A stretch of DNA of 64,000 nucleotides. It comes from Saccharopolyspora spinosa NRRL 18395. Its GTDB lineage: Bacteria; Actinomycetota; Actinomycetes; Mycobacteriales; Pseudonocardiaceae. The notes under the pieces were generated by a model that saw only the letters and a list, made by a program, of their open reading frames with translations, did not search any database and had not been told where the DNA came from. Shown here one piece after another: positions 35,518 to 45,228 of the stretch (position 1 is its first letter; the number at the start of each line of letters is the position of its first letter). A program made the translations under genes and the position numbers. The DNA lies in the NCBI RefSeq assembly GCF_000194155.1, contig NZ_GL877878.1, forward strand, positions 124,001 through 188,000, in the 5' to 3' direction.

Positions 35518-36936
35518 ATGCGCGCCCATCCCGCCGGGCCGCGGCACGCCGATGTCGTGCCGCCCGGCAACACCGCAGGGCCGGTTCCGAGCACCGCCGA
35601 AGAACTCGACCTGCTGCACCCGCACGTGTGGCCGCGCAACTGCGAGCGAGGCGCCGACGGTGTCACGCGGTTCGCCGGGATCGACGTCCGGGAGCTTGTC
35701 GAACGGTTCGGCACCCCGCTGTTCGTGCTCGACGAGGACGACTTCCGGTCGCGCTGCCGCGACTACGCCGAAGCCTTCGGGGACCCGGCTGCCGTGCACT
35801 ACGCCTCGAAGGCGTTCCTGTGCACCGAGGTCGCCAAGTGGGTCGCCGAGGAGGGCTTGAGCCTGGACGTGTGCAGCGGCGGCGAGCTCGCCGTGGCGCT
35901 GCGCGCCGGGTTCCCGCCCGAGCGGATCACCTTGCATGGCAACAACAAGTCCGTCGCCGAGCTGACCGCCGCGGTCGAGGCCGGGGTCGGTTCCGTGGTG
36001 CTGGACTCGTTCCACGAGATCACCAGGCTGGACCACATCGCCACCGAGCGAGGAGTCCGCCAGCATGTGCTGGTGCGCATCACCGTCGGTGTCGAGGCGC
36101 ATACCCACGAGTTCATCGCGACCGCGCACGAGGACCAGAAGTTCGGTTTCTCGCTGGCCAACGGGCAGGCCGCCGAGGCGGTGCACCGCGTGCTCAAGGC
36201 CGGCTCGCTGGTGCTGTCCGGCCTGCACAGCCACATCGGCTCGCAGATCTTCGACGTGGACGGGTTCGAGCTGGCCGCGCACCGGGTGGTCCGGCTGCTG
36301 GCGGAGCTGCGCGAGGAGCACGGCGCCGACGCGCTGGCCACCGCTTCCACCGTGGATCTCGGTGGTGGTTTGGGCATCGCCTACACCGCCGAGGACGACC
36401 CGCTGCCGGCAGCGCAACTGGCGGTCCGGCTGCACGAGATCGTCGGCAAGGAAGCCGAGAACGCCGGCATCCCGGTGCCGAAGATCGCCGTCGAGCCCGG
36501 TCGCGCCATCGTCGGCCCGGGCATGGTGACCGTCTACGAGGTCGGCACCATCAAGGACGTGGCGCTCGGCAGCGACGTGGAGCGCAAGTACGTGAGCGTG
36601 GACGGCGGCATGAGCGACAACATCCGCACCTCGCTCTACGACGCCGTCTACGACTGCCGCCTAGTGTCCCGCGGCGCCGAGGCGCCCGCCGCGCTGTCCC
36701 GCATCGTGGGTAAACACTGTGAATCCGGTGACGTAGTGGTGCGCGACAGCTGGCTGCCGGAGGACATTGCTCCAGGAGACCTGCTAGCGGTGGCCGCCAC
36801 CGGCGCGTACTGCTACGTGATGGCCAGCAACTACAACCGCCTGCCCAAGCCGCCCGTGGTGGCGGTTCGCGATGGTCAGGCGCGGTTGCTGCTGCGCAGG
36901 GAGACCGAGGACGACCTGCTCCGGCTGGAGGTCTGA
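35518..36936 (+). CDS. lysA: Diaminopimelate decarboxylase
   Basis: A 472-residue fold-III PLP enzyme converting meso-diaminopimelate to L-lysine. HYASKAF carries the PLP Lys (about 98); [23 protein letters not shown] and [11 protein letters not shown] bind the phosphate and cofactor, and CESGDVV provides the active-site Cys from the other subunit. GAAGGAGTTGTAA precedes the ATG. It belongs to the aspartate-family cluster with hom, thrC and thrB; its stop precedes the hom GTG with no gap. Confidence 0.97.
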   Translation: MRAHPAGPRHADVVPPGNTAGPVPSTAEELDLLHPHVWPRNCERGADGVTRFAGIDVRELVERFGTPLFVLDEDDFRSRCRDYAEAFGDPAAVHYASKAFLCTEVAKWVAEEGLSLDVCSGGELAVALRAGFPPERITLHGNNKSVAELTAAVEAGVGSVVLDSFHEITRLDHIATERGVRQHVLVRITVGVEAHTHEFIATAHEDQKFGFSLANGQAAEAVHRVLKAGSLVLSGLHSHIGSQIFDVDGFELAAHRVVRLLAELREEHGADALATASTVDLGGGLGIAYTAEDDPLPAAQLAVRLHEIVGKEAENAGIPVPKIAVEPGRAIVGPGMVTVYEVGTIKDVALGSDVERKYVSVDGGMSDNIRTSLYDAVYDCRLVSRGAEAPAALSRIVGKHCESGDVVVRDSWLPEDIAPGDLLAVAATGAYCYVMASNYNRLPKPPVVAVRDGQARLLLRRETEDDLLRLEV

Positions 36937-38241
36937 GTGATCCACGACCGTGAACCGATCCGGGTCGCACTTTTGGGGTGCGGGACCGTCGGCACCGAGG
37001 TGCTGCGCCTGTTGCGTGACCAACCGGAGGAATTCGCCGCGCGCACCGGCGCGCCGATGCTGGTGACCGGGGTGGCCGTGCGCCGCCCGCACAAGCACCC
37101 CGACCTGCCCGAGCACCTGCTCACCACCGACGCGCAAGCGCTGGTGGAGGGCGATGTCGACGTCATCGTGGAGCTGATCGGCGGCATCGAACCGGCCCGC
37201 AGCCTGCTGCTGACCGCGCTGAAGTCAGGCAAGTCGGTGGTGACCGCGAACAAGGCGCTGCTGGCTGAGCACGGCTCCGAGCTGTACGCGGCGGCCGACG
37301 CCTCGGGCGCCGACATCTACTTCGAGGCGGCCGTGGCGGGCGCGATCCCGCTGCTGCGCCCGCTGCGCGAGTCGCTGGCCGGGGACCGGATCAACCGGGT
37401 CATGGGCATCGTCAACGGCACCACCAACTACATCCTGTCGGCGATGGACTCCACCGGTGCCGGCTACTCCGAGACGCTGGACGAGGCCGGTCGGCTGGGC
37501 TACGCCGAGGCGGACCCGACCGCGGACGTGGACGGCTTCGACGCCGCCTCGAAGGCCGCGATCCTGGCCTCGCTGGCCTTCCACACGCGGGTCACCGCCA
37601 GCGACGTCCACCGCGAGGGCATCTCGGCGGTCACGCCCGGCGACATCGCCGCGGCGCGCACCCTGGACCGCACGGTGAAGCTGCTGGCGATCTGCGAGCG
37701 GGTGGTCGACGAGGACGGCACCGAGTCGGTGTCGGCCCGCGTGCACCCGGCGATGATCCCGCGCAGCCACCCGCTGGCCGGGGTCGGTGAAGCGTTCAAC
37801 GCGGTGTTCGTGGAGGCCGAGGCTGCCGGTCAGCTGATGTTCTACGGGCAAGGCGCCGGGGGAGCGCCGACCGCCAGCGCGGTGCTCGGCGATCTCGTCG
37901 CCGTCGCCCGTAACCTTGTCGTGGCGGGCAAGGGGCCCCGTGAGTCGGCGCACGCGCAGCTGCCGATGCGGCCGATGGGCAAGACCCCGACCCGCTACCA
38001 CATCAGCCTCGACGTGGCCGACAAGCCGGGCGTGCTCTCGCAGGTCGCGGCCACGTTCAACGAGCACGATGTGAGCATTTCCGTGGTGCGCCAGCAGGGC
38101 AGGGGAGCGGAGGCCAGCCTCGTGGTGGTCACCCACACCGCGCCCGATGCGGCACTGAGGTCCACAGTGGACAAGATCGCGCAGCTACCAGTGGTGCGCG
38201 AGGTGGTCAGCGTGATGCGCGTGGAAGGTGAATCGTCGTGA
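36937..38241 (+). CDS. hom: Homoserine dehydrogenase
   Basis: A 434-residue NAD(P)-dependent enzyme reducing aspartate semialdehyde to homoserine. The Rossmann motif [12 protein letters not shown] is at about 9-20, [14 protein letters not shown] near 158, and a C-terminal ACT domain (about 355-430) opening with [20 protein letters not shown] probably confers threonine feedback inhibition. GGAGGTCTGA precedes the GTG, overlapping the end of lysA. Its 3' end overlaps thrC by 4 bases. Confidence 0.97.
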   Translation: MIHDREPIRVALLGCGTVGTEVLRLLRDQPEEFAARTGAPMLVTGVAVRRPHKHPDLPEHLLTTDAQALVEGDVDVIVELIGGIEPARSLLLTALKSGKSVVTANKALLAEHGSELYAAADASGADIYFEAAVAGAIPLLRPLRESLAGDRINRVMGIVNGTTNYILSAMDSTGAGYSETLDEAGRLGYAEADPTADVDGFDAASKAAILASLAFHTRVTASDVHREGISAVTPGDIAAARTLDRTVKLLAICERVVDEDGTESVSARVHPAMIPRSHPLAGVGEAFNAVFVEAEAAGQLMFYGQGAGGAPTASAVLGDLVAVARNLVVAGKGPRESAHAQLPMRPMGKTPTRYHISLDVADKPGVLSQVAATFNEHDVSISVVRQQGRGAEASLVVVTHTAPDAALRSTVDKIAQLPVVREVVSVMRVEGESS

Positions 38242-39326
38242 CGAACGTCCAGGGTGTGCCGGTGCGGTCCGGTGCTGGGTGGCCTGGCCTGATCGAGGCG
38301 TACCGGGACCGGGTCCCGGTCCCGGACGGGGCGCGCATCGTGACCCTGCAGGAGGGCAATACCCCGCTGGTACCCGCCCATCACCTCTCCGAGCTCACGG
38401 GTTGCACCGTCTACCTGAAGGTGGAGGGCGCCAACCCCACCGGTTCGTTCAAGGACCGCGGCATGACGGTGGCCATCACGCACGCCCTCGCCGGGGGCAG
38501 CAAGGCCGTCATCTGCGCCTCGACCGGCAACACGTCGGCCTCTGCCGCGGCCTACGCCGCTCGCGCCGGGCTGACCTCGGCGGTGCTGGTGCCGCAGGGC
38601 AAGATCGCGCTTGGCAAGCTCGCCCAGGCGGTCGTGCACGGCGCGAAGATCCTGCAGGTCGAGGGCAACTTCGACGACTGCCTGGAGTTGGCCCGCAAGA
38701 CCTCCGCCGAGCACCCGGTGACCCTGGTCAACTCGGTCAACCCGGTCCGCCTGGAGGGGCAGAAGACCGCCTCGTTCGAGATCTGCGACGTGCTCGGCCG
38801 GGCGCCCGACGTGCACTGCCTGCCGGTCGGCAACGCCGGCAACATCACGGCCTACTGGAAGGGCTACACCGAGTACGCCGCCGACGGCGTGATCGAGCAG
38901 GCGCCGCGCATGTTCGGTTTCCAGGCCGCCGGTGCCGCGCCGCTGGTGCACGGTCAGCCCGTCGCGCAGCCGGAGACCATCGCGACCGCGATCCGGGTCG
39001 GCAGCCCGGCGTCGTGGGCCGGTGCGGTGCGCGCGAAGGACGAGTCCGGCGGGCTGTTCGAGGCGGTGACCGACGAACAGATCCTCGATGCCTACCGGAC
39101 GCTGGCCGCGCGCGAAGGCGTCTTCGTCGAGCCCGCCTCGGCGTCCAGCGTCGCCGGCCTGCTGGCCACCGCCGCCGACGGCCGGCTCCCGGCCGGTTCG
39201 GTCGTTGTGTGCACGGTCACCGGCCACGGTCTCAAGGACCCGGACACCGCGCTGTCCGGCATGGTCGAGGTCGAGCCGCTGCCGGTGGACCCCGGCGCGG
39301 TCGCCACCGCGCTGGAACTGGCATGA
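38238..39326 (+). CDS. thrC: Threonine synthase
   Basis: A 362-residue PLP enzyme that converts O-phosphohomoserine to threonine. [11 protein letters not shown] carries the PLP Lys (about 72), followed by [18 protein letters not shown] and the phosphate-binding loop [14 protein letters not shown]. The short form lacks the plant-type SAM-binding extension. Translationally coupled to hom (GTGA overlap) and to thrB (ATGA overlap). Confidence 0.97.
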   Translation: MTNVQGVPVRSGAGWPGLIEAYRDRVPVPDGARIVTLQEGNTPLVPAHHLSELTGCTVYLKVEGANPTGSFKDRGMTVAITHALAGGSKAVICASTGNTSASAAAYAARAGLTSAVLVPQGKIALGKLAQAVVHGAKILQVEGNFDDCLELARKTSAEHPVTLVNSVNPVRLEGQKTASFEICDVLGRAPDVHCLPVGNAGNITAYWKGYTEYAADGVIEQAPRMFGFQAAGAAPLVHGQPVAQPETIATAIRVGSPASWAGAVRAKDESGGLFEAVTDEQILDAYRTLAAREGVFVEPASASSVAGLLATAADGRLPAGSVVVCTVTGHGLKDPDTALSGMVEVEPLPVDPGAVATALELA

Positions 39327-40237
39327 CCGGACTGCCGGTATCGGCCGTCCGGGTGACCGTGCCCGCTTCCACCGCGAACCTCGGCTCCGGTTTTGACACC
39401 CTGGGCATGGCGTTGTCCTTGTACGACGCGGTTTCCGTGCAGGTCGTCGATGGAGCCGCGGGTTCGGCGAGCGTGTCGGTCGAGGGGCAGGGCGCCGCCG
39501 AGCTGCCCACCGACGAGCGTCACCTGGTGGTGCGGGTCATCCACAAGGCGTTGGCCGAACTGGGTTTCGCGGCACCGGCGCTGCGGTTGCACTGCCAGAA
39601 CTCGATTCCGCACTCCCGCGGGCTGGGCTCCTCGGCGGCGGCCATCGTCGCCGGGGTCGCCGCCGCCTTCGGTCTCGCCGGATTCGATTTGCGCGACAAG
39701 GAAAACGCCGACCGGGCGTTGCAGCTGGCCGCGGTCCGGGAAGGACACGCGGACAACGCCGCGGCGAGCCTGCTCGGCGGATTCGTGGTCGCCTGGCAGG
39801 AATCCGGGCGCTTTCACGCGGTCCGGATGCGGCCGCACCCGGACGTGTCACCGATCGTCCTTGTCCCCCAAGCGGAGTCGTCGACGCACACCACCCGCGG
39901 CCTGTTGCCCGAACGGGTTCCGCACGCGGACGCGGCGTTCGCTGCCAGCCGTGCGGCGCTGGCGGTGCACGCCATCACCAGCGATCCGGCGTTGCTGCTG
40001 GCCGCCACCGACGATCGGCTGCACCAGAACTACCGCGAGTCGGCCTGGCCGGAAACCATCGCGCTGGTCCGCCGGCTGCGCGCGGCCGGTATCGCCGCCG
40101 CCGTGTCCGGTGCCGGCCCGACGGTACTGGCGTTTCCGCCCGGCGGGGAGCTTCCCGCCGACATTGCGCCGAACGGCTTCGACGAGCTGCGTCTTCCGGT
40201 CGATCCGGCTGGCGTGCGGGTCGAGCCGCAGGCCTGA
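39323..40237 (+). CDS. thrB: Homoserine kinase
   Basis: A 304-residue GHMP kinase phosphorylating homoserine. It has the family motifs: [16 protein letters not shown] at the N-terminus, the ATP loop [16 protein letters not shown] (about 96-111) and the C-terminal [15 protein letters not shown] overlaps the thrC stop. A 10-bp hairpin follows the gene and closes the hom-thrC-thrB operon. Confidence 0.97.
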   Translation: MTGLPVSAVRVTVPASTANLGSGFDTLGMALSLYDAVSVQVVDGAAGSASVSVEGQGAAELPTDERHLVVRVIHKALAELGFAAPALRLHCQNSIPHSRGLGSSAAAIVAGVAAAFGLAGFDLRDKENADRALQLAAVREGHADNAAASLLGGFVVAWQESGRFHAVRMRPHPDVSPIVLVPQAESSTHTTRGLLPERVPHADAAFAASRAALAVHAITSDPALLLAATDDRLHQNYRESAWPETIALVRRLRAAGIAAAVSGAGPTVLAFPPGGELPADIAPNGFDELRLPVDPAGVRVEPQA

Positions 40238-40238
40238 C

Positions 40239-40282
40239 CCGGGGCCGTTAACCGTGCCGAAAAGCCCAGTTCACGGCCCCGG
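40239..40282 (+). terminator. Hairpin at the end of the threonine operon
   Basis: A perfect 10-bp stem, CCGGGGCCGT (40239-40248) with ACGGCCCCGG (40273-40282), right after the thrB stop. No T-tract, as is usual in high-GC actinobacteria. Confidence 0.75.
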
Positions 40283-40402
40283 AACCCGGCGTCTTGCGGC
40301 CGAGTGGTACAAAGGAAGTGTCGTCGGCCGCTAGCAGCGGCTCCCGTTGCGTAGTTGTCGATGGCGTGATCTGCGACGGGCATGCCATGCCCAGGGGGGT
40401 TG

Positions 40403-40431
40403 TTGCACCCGAACTGCGGGGCGTCTACCCT
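40403..40431 (+). promoter_or_regulatory. Candidate sigma-70-type promoter of rho
   Basis: TTGCAC at 40403-40408, a 17-base spacer and TACCCT at 40426-40431. A transcript from here would start near 40438, almost 600 bases ahead of the Rho coding region. Confidence 0.6.
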
Positions 40432-40437
40432 CAAGGT

Positions 40438-41019
40438 CAATCAGTCACCGCGCCCAGGGCGCCGGTGCCATGCCCGGGACATCGTTTTCCGGGGCGCATC
40501 TCCCGCTTGGAATTGAACTCCACCCGGCACGGGTGAAGATCAACTTAGCGAGTTCGGGGCGATCGCGGTGACCGAGGCAGGAGTTGTCAACTCAATTGAG
40601 TTCGCTTCGGGACGATGGGCGGTGCACATCCGTTGCCGATGTCGGGGCGGGGGCCTTAAGTTCCACGGTGTGGCCCCCGAGGTGACCATGACGCCGGCTC
40701 GACGGCCCGTAGCTTCCCGGTTCTCCACCGGGGCGCAAGGTGAGTCGGGAATTCCTGGAATGAGGCGGCAGCAGGGCGTGCATCGGCACGCGTGGATCGG
40801 AGTGGATGCGTCGCACATGGACCACGCGAGCCGGGTACCTCCCACCGCCCGGTGCTGCTGGTTCCCCGAGCCATCGCCGAAATCGGTCGCGCCGCGTGCG
40901 CGGCGCTGATCCGAACCGGCAAGAGGGCTGGTAGCACACACCGGCCGCCCGCACTCCAAGAGCGGGCGGGCAATCCGCTGGGTCGCGTAGGAGGCGCGGT
41001 CCGGTCAGGAAGGACATTC
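40438..41019 (+). other. Long untranslated leader of rho
   Basis: About 580 bases with no convincing gene. Contains a perfect 14-bp palindrome AACTCAATTGAGTT at 40589-40602 and several GC-rich hairpins. Rho mRNAs in other bacteria have autoregulatory leaders where Rho terminates its own transcription; this one may do the same. Confidence 0.5.
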
Positions 41020-41134
41020 GTGAGCAACACCGAACTGTTGAGCAGCGAGGCGACGAACGCCTCTTCGGCTGGCCAGCAGGCAGCAGGAATCCGAGGCCAA
41101 CGGCACCCCGCGGCGACGTGGCGGACTCTCCGGC

Positions 41135-42928
41135 ATGGTTCTCGCCGAACTGCGCCAACTCGCGGGGGAACTGGGGATCGAGACTGGTGGTCTGCGTAAG
41201 GGCGACCTGATCGCCGCGATCAAGGAGAAGCAGGGCGGCACGACCGTGCCGCGGACCCGCTCCACTAGGAAGAGCACGGCCCGCGCCGAGGAGCTCCCGG
41301 CCGCCAAGGCCCACCAGCCGGCGCTGGACGAGACCGAGGCCGCCCCGCGCGAGACCCCGGCCGAGTCCGGCAGCGGCACCAACGGTGCCCCCACCCGCGG
41401 CCGCACCCGGCGCCCGCAGGTCGCCGAGTCCGCAGGTGAGGACGACAACCGGCGCGGCAACCGTCGCCGCCGTTCGCCTGGTCGGGTCGGCGTGGCCGCC
41501 GAATCGGGTGGTGCCGACGAGCAGCGCGGCCTCGAGCGCAAGTCCGAGGGCCGCGACAACCGCCAGGAGCGCGACAACCGCCAGGAGCGGGATAACCGCC
41601 AGGAGCGGGACAACCGCCCGGAGCGGGACAACCGCCCGGACCGCGGCAACCGGCAGGACCGGGACCGCGACAACCGGCAGGACGACGATGACGACGAGGG
41701 CGGTCGTCGGGGTCGTGGCCGCCGGTTCCGCGACCGCCGCCGCAACCGCGGCCGCGGCGAGGGCGGCGAGCCCGAGGTCCGCGAGGACGACGTGCTGCTG
41801 CCGGTGGCCGGCATCCTGGACGTGCTGGAGAACTACGCCTTCGTGCGCACCTCCGGCTACCTGGCCGGCCCGAACGACGTTTACGTGTCGTTGTCGCTGG
41901 TCCGCAAGTACGGGCTGCGCCGCGGCGACGCGCTCAAGGGCGTCATCCGGCAGCCCCGCGAGGGCGAGCAGCAGCGGCAGAAGTTCAACCCGCTGGTTCG
42001 GGTGGACTCCATCAACGGGCTGGAGCCGGACGCGGCGAAGAACCGCGCCGAGTTCCACAAGCTGACCCCGCTCTACCCGAACGAGCGGCTGCGCCTCGAA
42101 ACCGAGCCGCACAACCTGACCGGCCGGATCATCGACCTGGTGATGCCCGTCGGCAAGGGGCAGCGTGCGCTGATCGTCTCGCCGCCAAAGGCCGGTAAGA
42201 CGATGGTGCTGCAGGCGATCGCCAACGCGATCACCACCAACAACCCCGAGTGCCACCTGATGGTCGTCCTCGCCGACGAGCGTCCGGAAGAGGTCACCGA
42301 CATGCAGCGCTCGGTCAAGGGTGAGGTCATCGCCTCCACCTTCGACCGGCCGCCGTCGGACCACACCACGGTCGCCGAGCTGTCCATCGAGCGGGCCAAG
42401 CGGCTCGTCGAGATGGGCCACGACGTGGTCGTCCTGCTGGACTCGATCACCCGGCTGGGCCGCGCCTACAACCTGGCGGCCCCGGCGTCCGGGCGAATCC
42501 TGTCCGGTGGTGTGGACTCCACGGCGCTGTACCCGCCGAAGCGGTTCCTCGGCGCGGCCCGCAACATCGAGAACGGCGGCTCGCTGACCATCTTCGCCAC
42601 GGCGCTGGTGGAGACCGGTTCCACGATGGACACGGTCATCTTCGAGGAGTTCAAGGGCACCGGTAACGCGGAGCTGAAGCTGGACCGCAAGCTCGCGGAC
42701 AAGCGGCTGTTCCCGGCGGTGGACGTCGACTCCTCCAGCACCCGCAAGGACGAGATCCTGCTCTCGCCCGACGAGCTGGCCGTCACGCACAAGCTGCGCC
42801 GGGTGCTCGCCGCGCTCGACGCGCAGCAGGCACTGGAACTCCTGCAGGACCGGCTGCGCAAGACGCGCACCAACATCGAGTTCCTGATGCAGGTCGCCAA
42901 GACCACCCCGGGCAAGGACGACGACTGA
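41135..42928 (+). CDS. rho: Transcription termination factor Rho
   Basis: From ATG 41135 the product is 597 residues. Order: Rho N-terminal helical domain (VLAELRQLAGELGIETGGLR), a hydrophilic insert of about 170 residues with an Arg/Asp/Asn repeat (units RDNRQE/RDNRPE, about 139-185), the cold-shock-like RNA-binding domain (VAGILDVLENYAFVRTSGYL), Walker A SPPKAGKT (about 348) and Walker B VVVLLDSIT. It is the hexameric RNA helicase ending transcripts. The true start is doubtful: a GTG at 41020 has a fine ribosome site but is one frame off. Frame-2 sequence upstream of 41135 also looks coding (ANGTPRRRGGLSG). See finding. Confidence 0.95.
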   Translation: MVLAELRQLAGELGIETGGLRKGDLIAAIKEKQGGTTVPRTRSTRKSTARAEELPAAKAHQPALDETEAAPRETPAESGSGTNGAPTRGRTRRPQVAESAGEDDNRRGNRRRRSPGRVGVAAESGGADEQRGLERKSEGRDNRQERDNRQERDNRQERDNRPERDNRPDRGNRQDRDRDNRQDDDDDEGGRRGRGRRFRDRRRNRGRGEGGEPEVREDDVLLPVAGILDVLENYAFVRTSGYLAGPNDVYVSLSLVRKYGLRRGDALKGVIRQPREGEQQRQKFNPLVRVDSINGLEPDAAKNRAEFHKLTPLYPNERLRLETEPHNLTGRIIDLVMPVGKGQRALIVSPPKAGKTMVLQAIANAITTNNPECHLMVVLADERPEEVTDMQRSVKGEVIASTFDRPPSDHTTVAELSIERAKRLVEMGHDVVVLLDSITRLGRAYNLAAPASGRILSGGVDSTALYPPKRFLGAARNIENGGSLTIFATALVETGSTMDTVIFEEFKGTGNAELKLDRKLADKRLFPAVDVDSSSTRKDEILLSPDELAVTHKLRRVLAALDAQQALELLQDRLRKTRTNIEFLMQVAKTTPGKDDD

Positions 42929-42961
42929 CCGGTTCCCACCGGCTGTCCCGTTCCACCCGAC

Positions 42962-42997
42962 GGCAGGGCCCGCACCGACCCCGGTGCGGGCCCTGCC
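42962..42997 (+). terminator. Strong hairpin terminator after rho
   Basis: A perfect 16-bp stem (arm GGCAGGGCCCGCACCG, 42962-42977, with 42982-42997) and 4-base loop, then GCTTCTG. 34 bases past the rho stop. Confidence 0.88.
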
Positions 42998-43010
42998 GCT
43001 TCTGGGGGTG

Positions 43011-43037
43011 GGTGACAGGAAGATTCCCATGCTCGCA
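43011..43037 (+). repeat. Interspersed repeat between convergent genes
   Basis: GGTGACAGGAAGATTCCCAT (43011-43030) then GCTCGCA; one change from the core. It lies between the rho terminator and the convergent membrane-protein stop at 43049. Confidence 0.88.
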
Positions 43038-43048
43038 CCTGCGCGACG

Positions 43049-43417
43049 TCAAGCTCGGGCGCACTCCGGGATGTCCCGGTAGGCGCGGACCAGCAGGGCG
43101 GCCAGCAACACGGCTCCGACCGGGCCGGCGGTGAGCGCGGCGACGACGGGCAGCTGCAGCCCGTCCGTGGCGAGAGCGCAGGCCACCATCAGCAGCGGGT
43201 AGCTGAACCGCAGGCCGCGGCGCTGCCAACGGAAGTTCCAGCGGACGTGGCTCGCCGTGAACAGGGCCAGCCCGGCGGCGAACCCGAACAGCAGCGGCAC
43301 GGAGAGGCTCAGGTCCTGGTCGAGGCTCGGGTTGCGCGCGAGCAGCACGTCGAGCAGGGCGGCGACTCCGGCCGCGCTGCATACGAAGAGCGGGGGCAGG
43401 AACACCCACGACTTCAC
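43049..43417 (-). CDS. Small four-helix membrane protein
   Basis: A 122-residue integral membrane protein. GTG at 43417 is preferred: GGAAGG lies 7 bases upstream and the product begins [18 protein letters not shown]. Four hydrophobic segments follow, with a basic loop between the second and third ([14 protein letters not shown]). No motif or family recognised. Convergent with rho and divergent from rpmE. It interrupts the usual rho-rpmE adjacency. Confidence 0.7.
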   Translation of the reverse strand: MKSWVFLPPLFVCSAAGVAALLDVLLARNPSLDQDLSLSVPLLFGFAAGLALFTASHVRWNFRWQRRGLRFSYPLLMVACALATDGLQLPVVAALTAGPVGAVLLAALLVRAYRDIPECARA

Positions 43418-43694
43418 CGTGAGCCTTCCCAGGACCGAACACAGCTGCACGCGTCGAGGATGGACGGCGTACCACCCCGGACGCACCCTCGACCGGGGGT
43501 CGCTCGGCAGGCGGTTCGTTTGGTGCGTTGGGCGGTTGCGCGGAAGCGCCGAAAGGCCCGCCGGAATACCGGACGGGCCCCCTGCGTTGCAGGTCACAAG
43601 CCCTGGTCTGGCAGAATGCAGGGTTGATCCGGCACCGGTTCACCGCGCGGCAGCGGCCGCGTGGACCCGGCGGCCAAGCAGAGAGGACGAGCCG

Positions 43695-43916
43695 TTGAAG
43701 AGTGGCATCCACCCCGAGTACGTGGTCACGCAGGTGAACTGCGGCTGTGGCAACAGCTTCACCACCCGCAGCACCCGCAAGACCGGCCAGATCACCGTCG
43801 AGGTCTGCTCGAACTGCCACCCGTTCTACACGGGCAAGCAGAAGATCCTGGACACCGGCGGCCGCGTGGCCCGCTTCGAGGCCCGCTACGGCAAGCGCCA
43901 GAAGGCGCAGAAGTAG
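43695..43916 (+). CDS. rpmE: 50S ribosomal protein L31
   Basis: A 73-residue ribosomal protein of the zinc-binding (C+) type: NCGCGNSF and [12 protein letters not shown] supply four Cys. TTG at 43695 is the start, with GAGGACGA upstream, giving KSGIHPEY after the initiator. A zinc-independent paralogue may exist elsewhere; in other actinobacteria it replaces this form under zinc limitation. Confidence 0.96.
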   Translation: MKSGIHPEYVVTQVNCGCGNSFTTRSTRKTGQITVEVCSNCHPFYTGKQKILDTGGRVARFEARYGKRQKAQK

Positions 43917-43923
43917 CTGCACT

Positions 43924-43966
43924 GACGGCGCCCGTCCCACGCGAGCAGCGCGGGACGGGCGCCGTC
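43924..43966 (+). terminator. Hairpin terminator after rpmE
   Basis: A perfect 15-bp stem (arm GACGGCGCCCGTCCC, 43924-43938, with 43952-43966) and a 13-base loop, 7 bases after the stop. Confidence 0.88.
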
Positions 43967-44002
43967 GCCGCGTTTGGTGTCCGAACGTCCGCAGCAAAAG
44001 AA

Positions 44003-44127
44003 GTGTTCAGAAGTGGTTTGCGTGGCGGCTTCACCACGTCGGGGCTGTCCTCGCGAGAGACGTCTGAGAACCCGCGGCGGTGCAGGTTGCTTGCCCCACC
44101 GCAAGCGGCTGACGCCGCTTATGAATG
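44003..44127 (+). repeat. Fold-back element, internally deleted copy (upstream of prfA)
   Basis: Matches the element at 51613-51800 at both ends but lacks about 60 bases of the left-middle part. Shared parts include GTCGGGGCTGTCCTCGCGAG, then GAGAACCCGCGGCGGTGC and ACCGCAAGCGGCT. Two hairpins are kept with different loops: GCGGTG...CACCGC and AGCGGC-TGAC-GCCGCT. It forms the leader of prfA. Confidence 0.85.
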
Positions 44128-44151
44128 AGGAACCAGCGGAAGAGGTCGCCA

Positions 44152-45219
44152 GTGGAGACATCGAAGCTCGAAGCGCTGCTCACCGAGTACGCGGAACTGG
44201 AGCAGCGGCTGGCCGATCCCGGCGTGCATGCTGACCAGGCGAACGCCCGCAAGCTCGGTCGGCGCTACGCCGAGCTCGCCCCGATCGTGCGCACCGCGCG
44301 GGAGCTCGACCAGGCCCAGTCTGATCTGGACACGGCCCGCGAGTTCGCCGCCGAGGACGCCGCCTTCGCCGAGGAGGCCGACCAGCTCGCCGAGTCGATC
44401 CCGGTTCTGGAGTCGAAGCTCACCGAACTGCTGCTGCCCCGCGACCCGCACGACGGTTCCGACGTGCTGCTGGAGGTCAAGTCGGGCGAGGGTGGCGAGG
44501 AGTCCGCGCTGTTCGCCGGCAACCTGCTGCGCATGTACCTGCGGTTCGCGGAGCGCCAGGGCTGGCGGGCCGAGGTGCTGGACAAGACCGAATCCGACCT
44601 CGGCGGCTACAAGGACGCCACGGTCGCCATCAAGGCCAAGGCCGGCGACACCAGCCCCGACGGGGTCTGGTCGCGGCTGAAGTTCGAGGGCGGCGTGCAC
44701 CGCGTGCAGCGGGTGCCGGTCACCGAGTCGCAGGGCCGGGTGCACACCTCCGCCGCCGGGGTGCTGGTCTACCCCGAACCGGAGGAGGTCGAGGTCGAGG
44801 TCGACGAGAAGGACCTGCGCATCGACGTCTACCGGTCGTCCGGGCCGGGCGGGCAGAGTGTGAACACAACCGACTCGGCGGTGCGGGTCACCCACCTGCC
44901 GACCGGCATCGTGGTGTCCTGCCAGAACGAGAAGTCGCAGCTGCAGAACAAGCAGCGCGCCATTCAGGTGCTCAAGGCCCGGTTGCAGGCGCTCGCCGAG
45001 GAAGAAGCCGAGCGGGAGGCGTCGGAGGCGCGGCGCAGCCAGGTGCGCACAGTGGACCGTTCGGAGCGCATCCGCACCTACAACTTCCCGGAGAACCGCA
45101 TTTCAGATCACCGGGTGAACTACAAGGCCTACAACCTGGACCAGGTCCTCGACGGCGATCTCGATGCCGTGGTGGCAGCCCTGCTCTCCGCCGACCGGAA
45201 AGAACGCCTCGCGCTCTAA
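44152..45219 (+). CDS. prfA: Peptide chain release factor 1
   Basis: A 355-residue class I release factor for UAA and [21 protein letters not shown] carries the PVT anticodon-like tripeptide and [17 protein letters not shown] the GGQ motif (about 232-234), whose Gln is methylated by the PrmC product of the next gene. GTG at 44152 is preceded by GGAAGAGGTCGCCA. The preceding fold-back element separates it from rpmE. Only 9 bases lie between it and prmC. Confidence 0.97.
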   Translation: METSKLEALLTEYAELEQRLADPGVHADQANARKLGRRYAELAPIVRTARELDQAQSDLDTAREFAAEDAAFAEEADQLAESIPVLESKLTELLLPRDPHDGSDVLLEVKSGEGGEESALFAGNLLRMYLRFAERQGWRAEVLDKTESDLGGYKDATVAIKAKAGDTSPDGVWSRLKFEGGVHRVQRVPVTESQGRVHTSAAGVLVYPEPEEVEVEVDEKDLRIDVYRSSGPGGQSVNTTDSAVRVTHLPTGIVVSCQNEKSQLQNKQRAIQVLKARLQALAEEEAEREASEARRSQVRTVDRSERIRTYNFPENRISDHRVNYKAYNLDQVLDGDLDAVVAALLSADRKERLAL

Positions 45220-45228
45220 GCTAGCCGT

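Noticed and set aside
36800-38300. A riboswitch or attenuator in front of hom/thrC
   Set aside because: lysA, hom and thrC abut or overlap, leaving no leader. Nothing resembling a lysine riboswitch was seen ahead of lysA either (68 bases only).
40568-40909. Open frame of 113 codons upstream of rho
   Set aside because: No ribosome site and no similarity to known proteins; more consistent with the untranslated leader.
41551-41690. Short tandem repeats resembling a CRISPR array
   Set aside because: They are in-frame codon repeats inside rho with no unique spacers.
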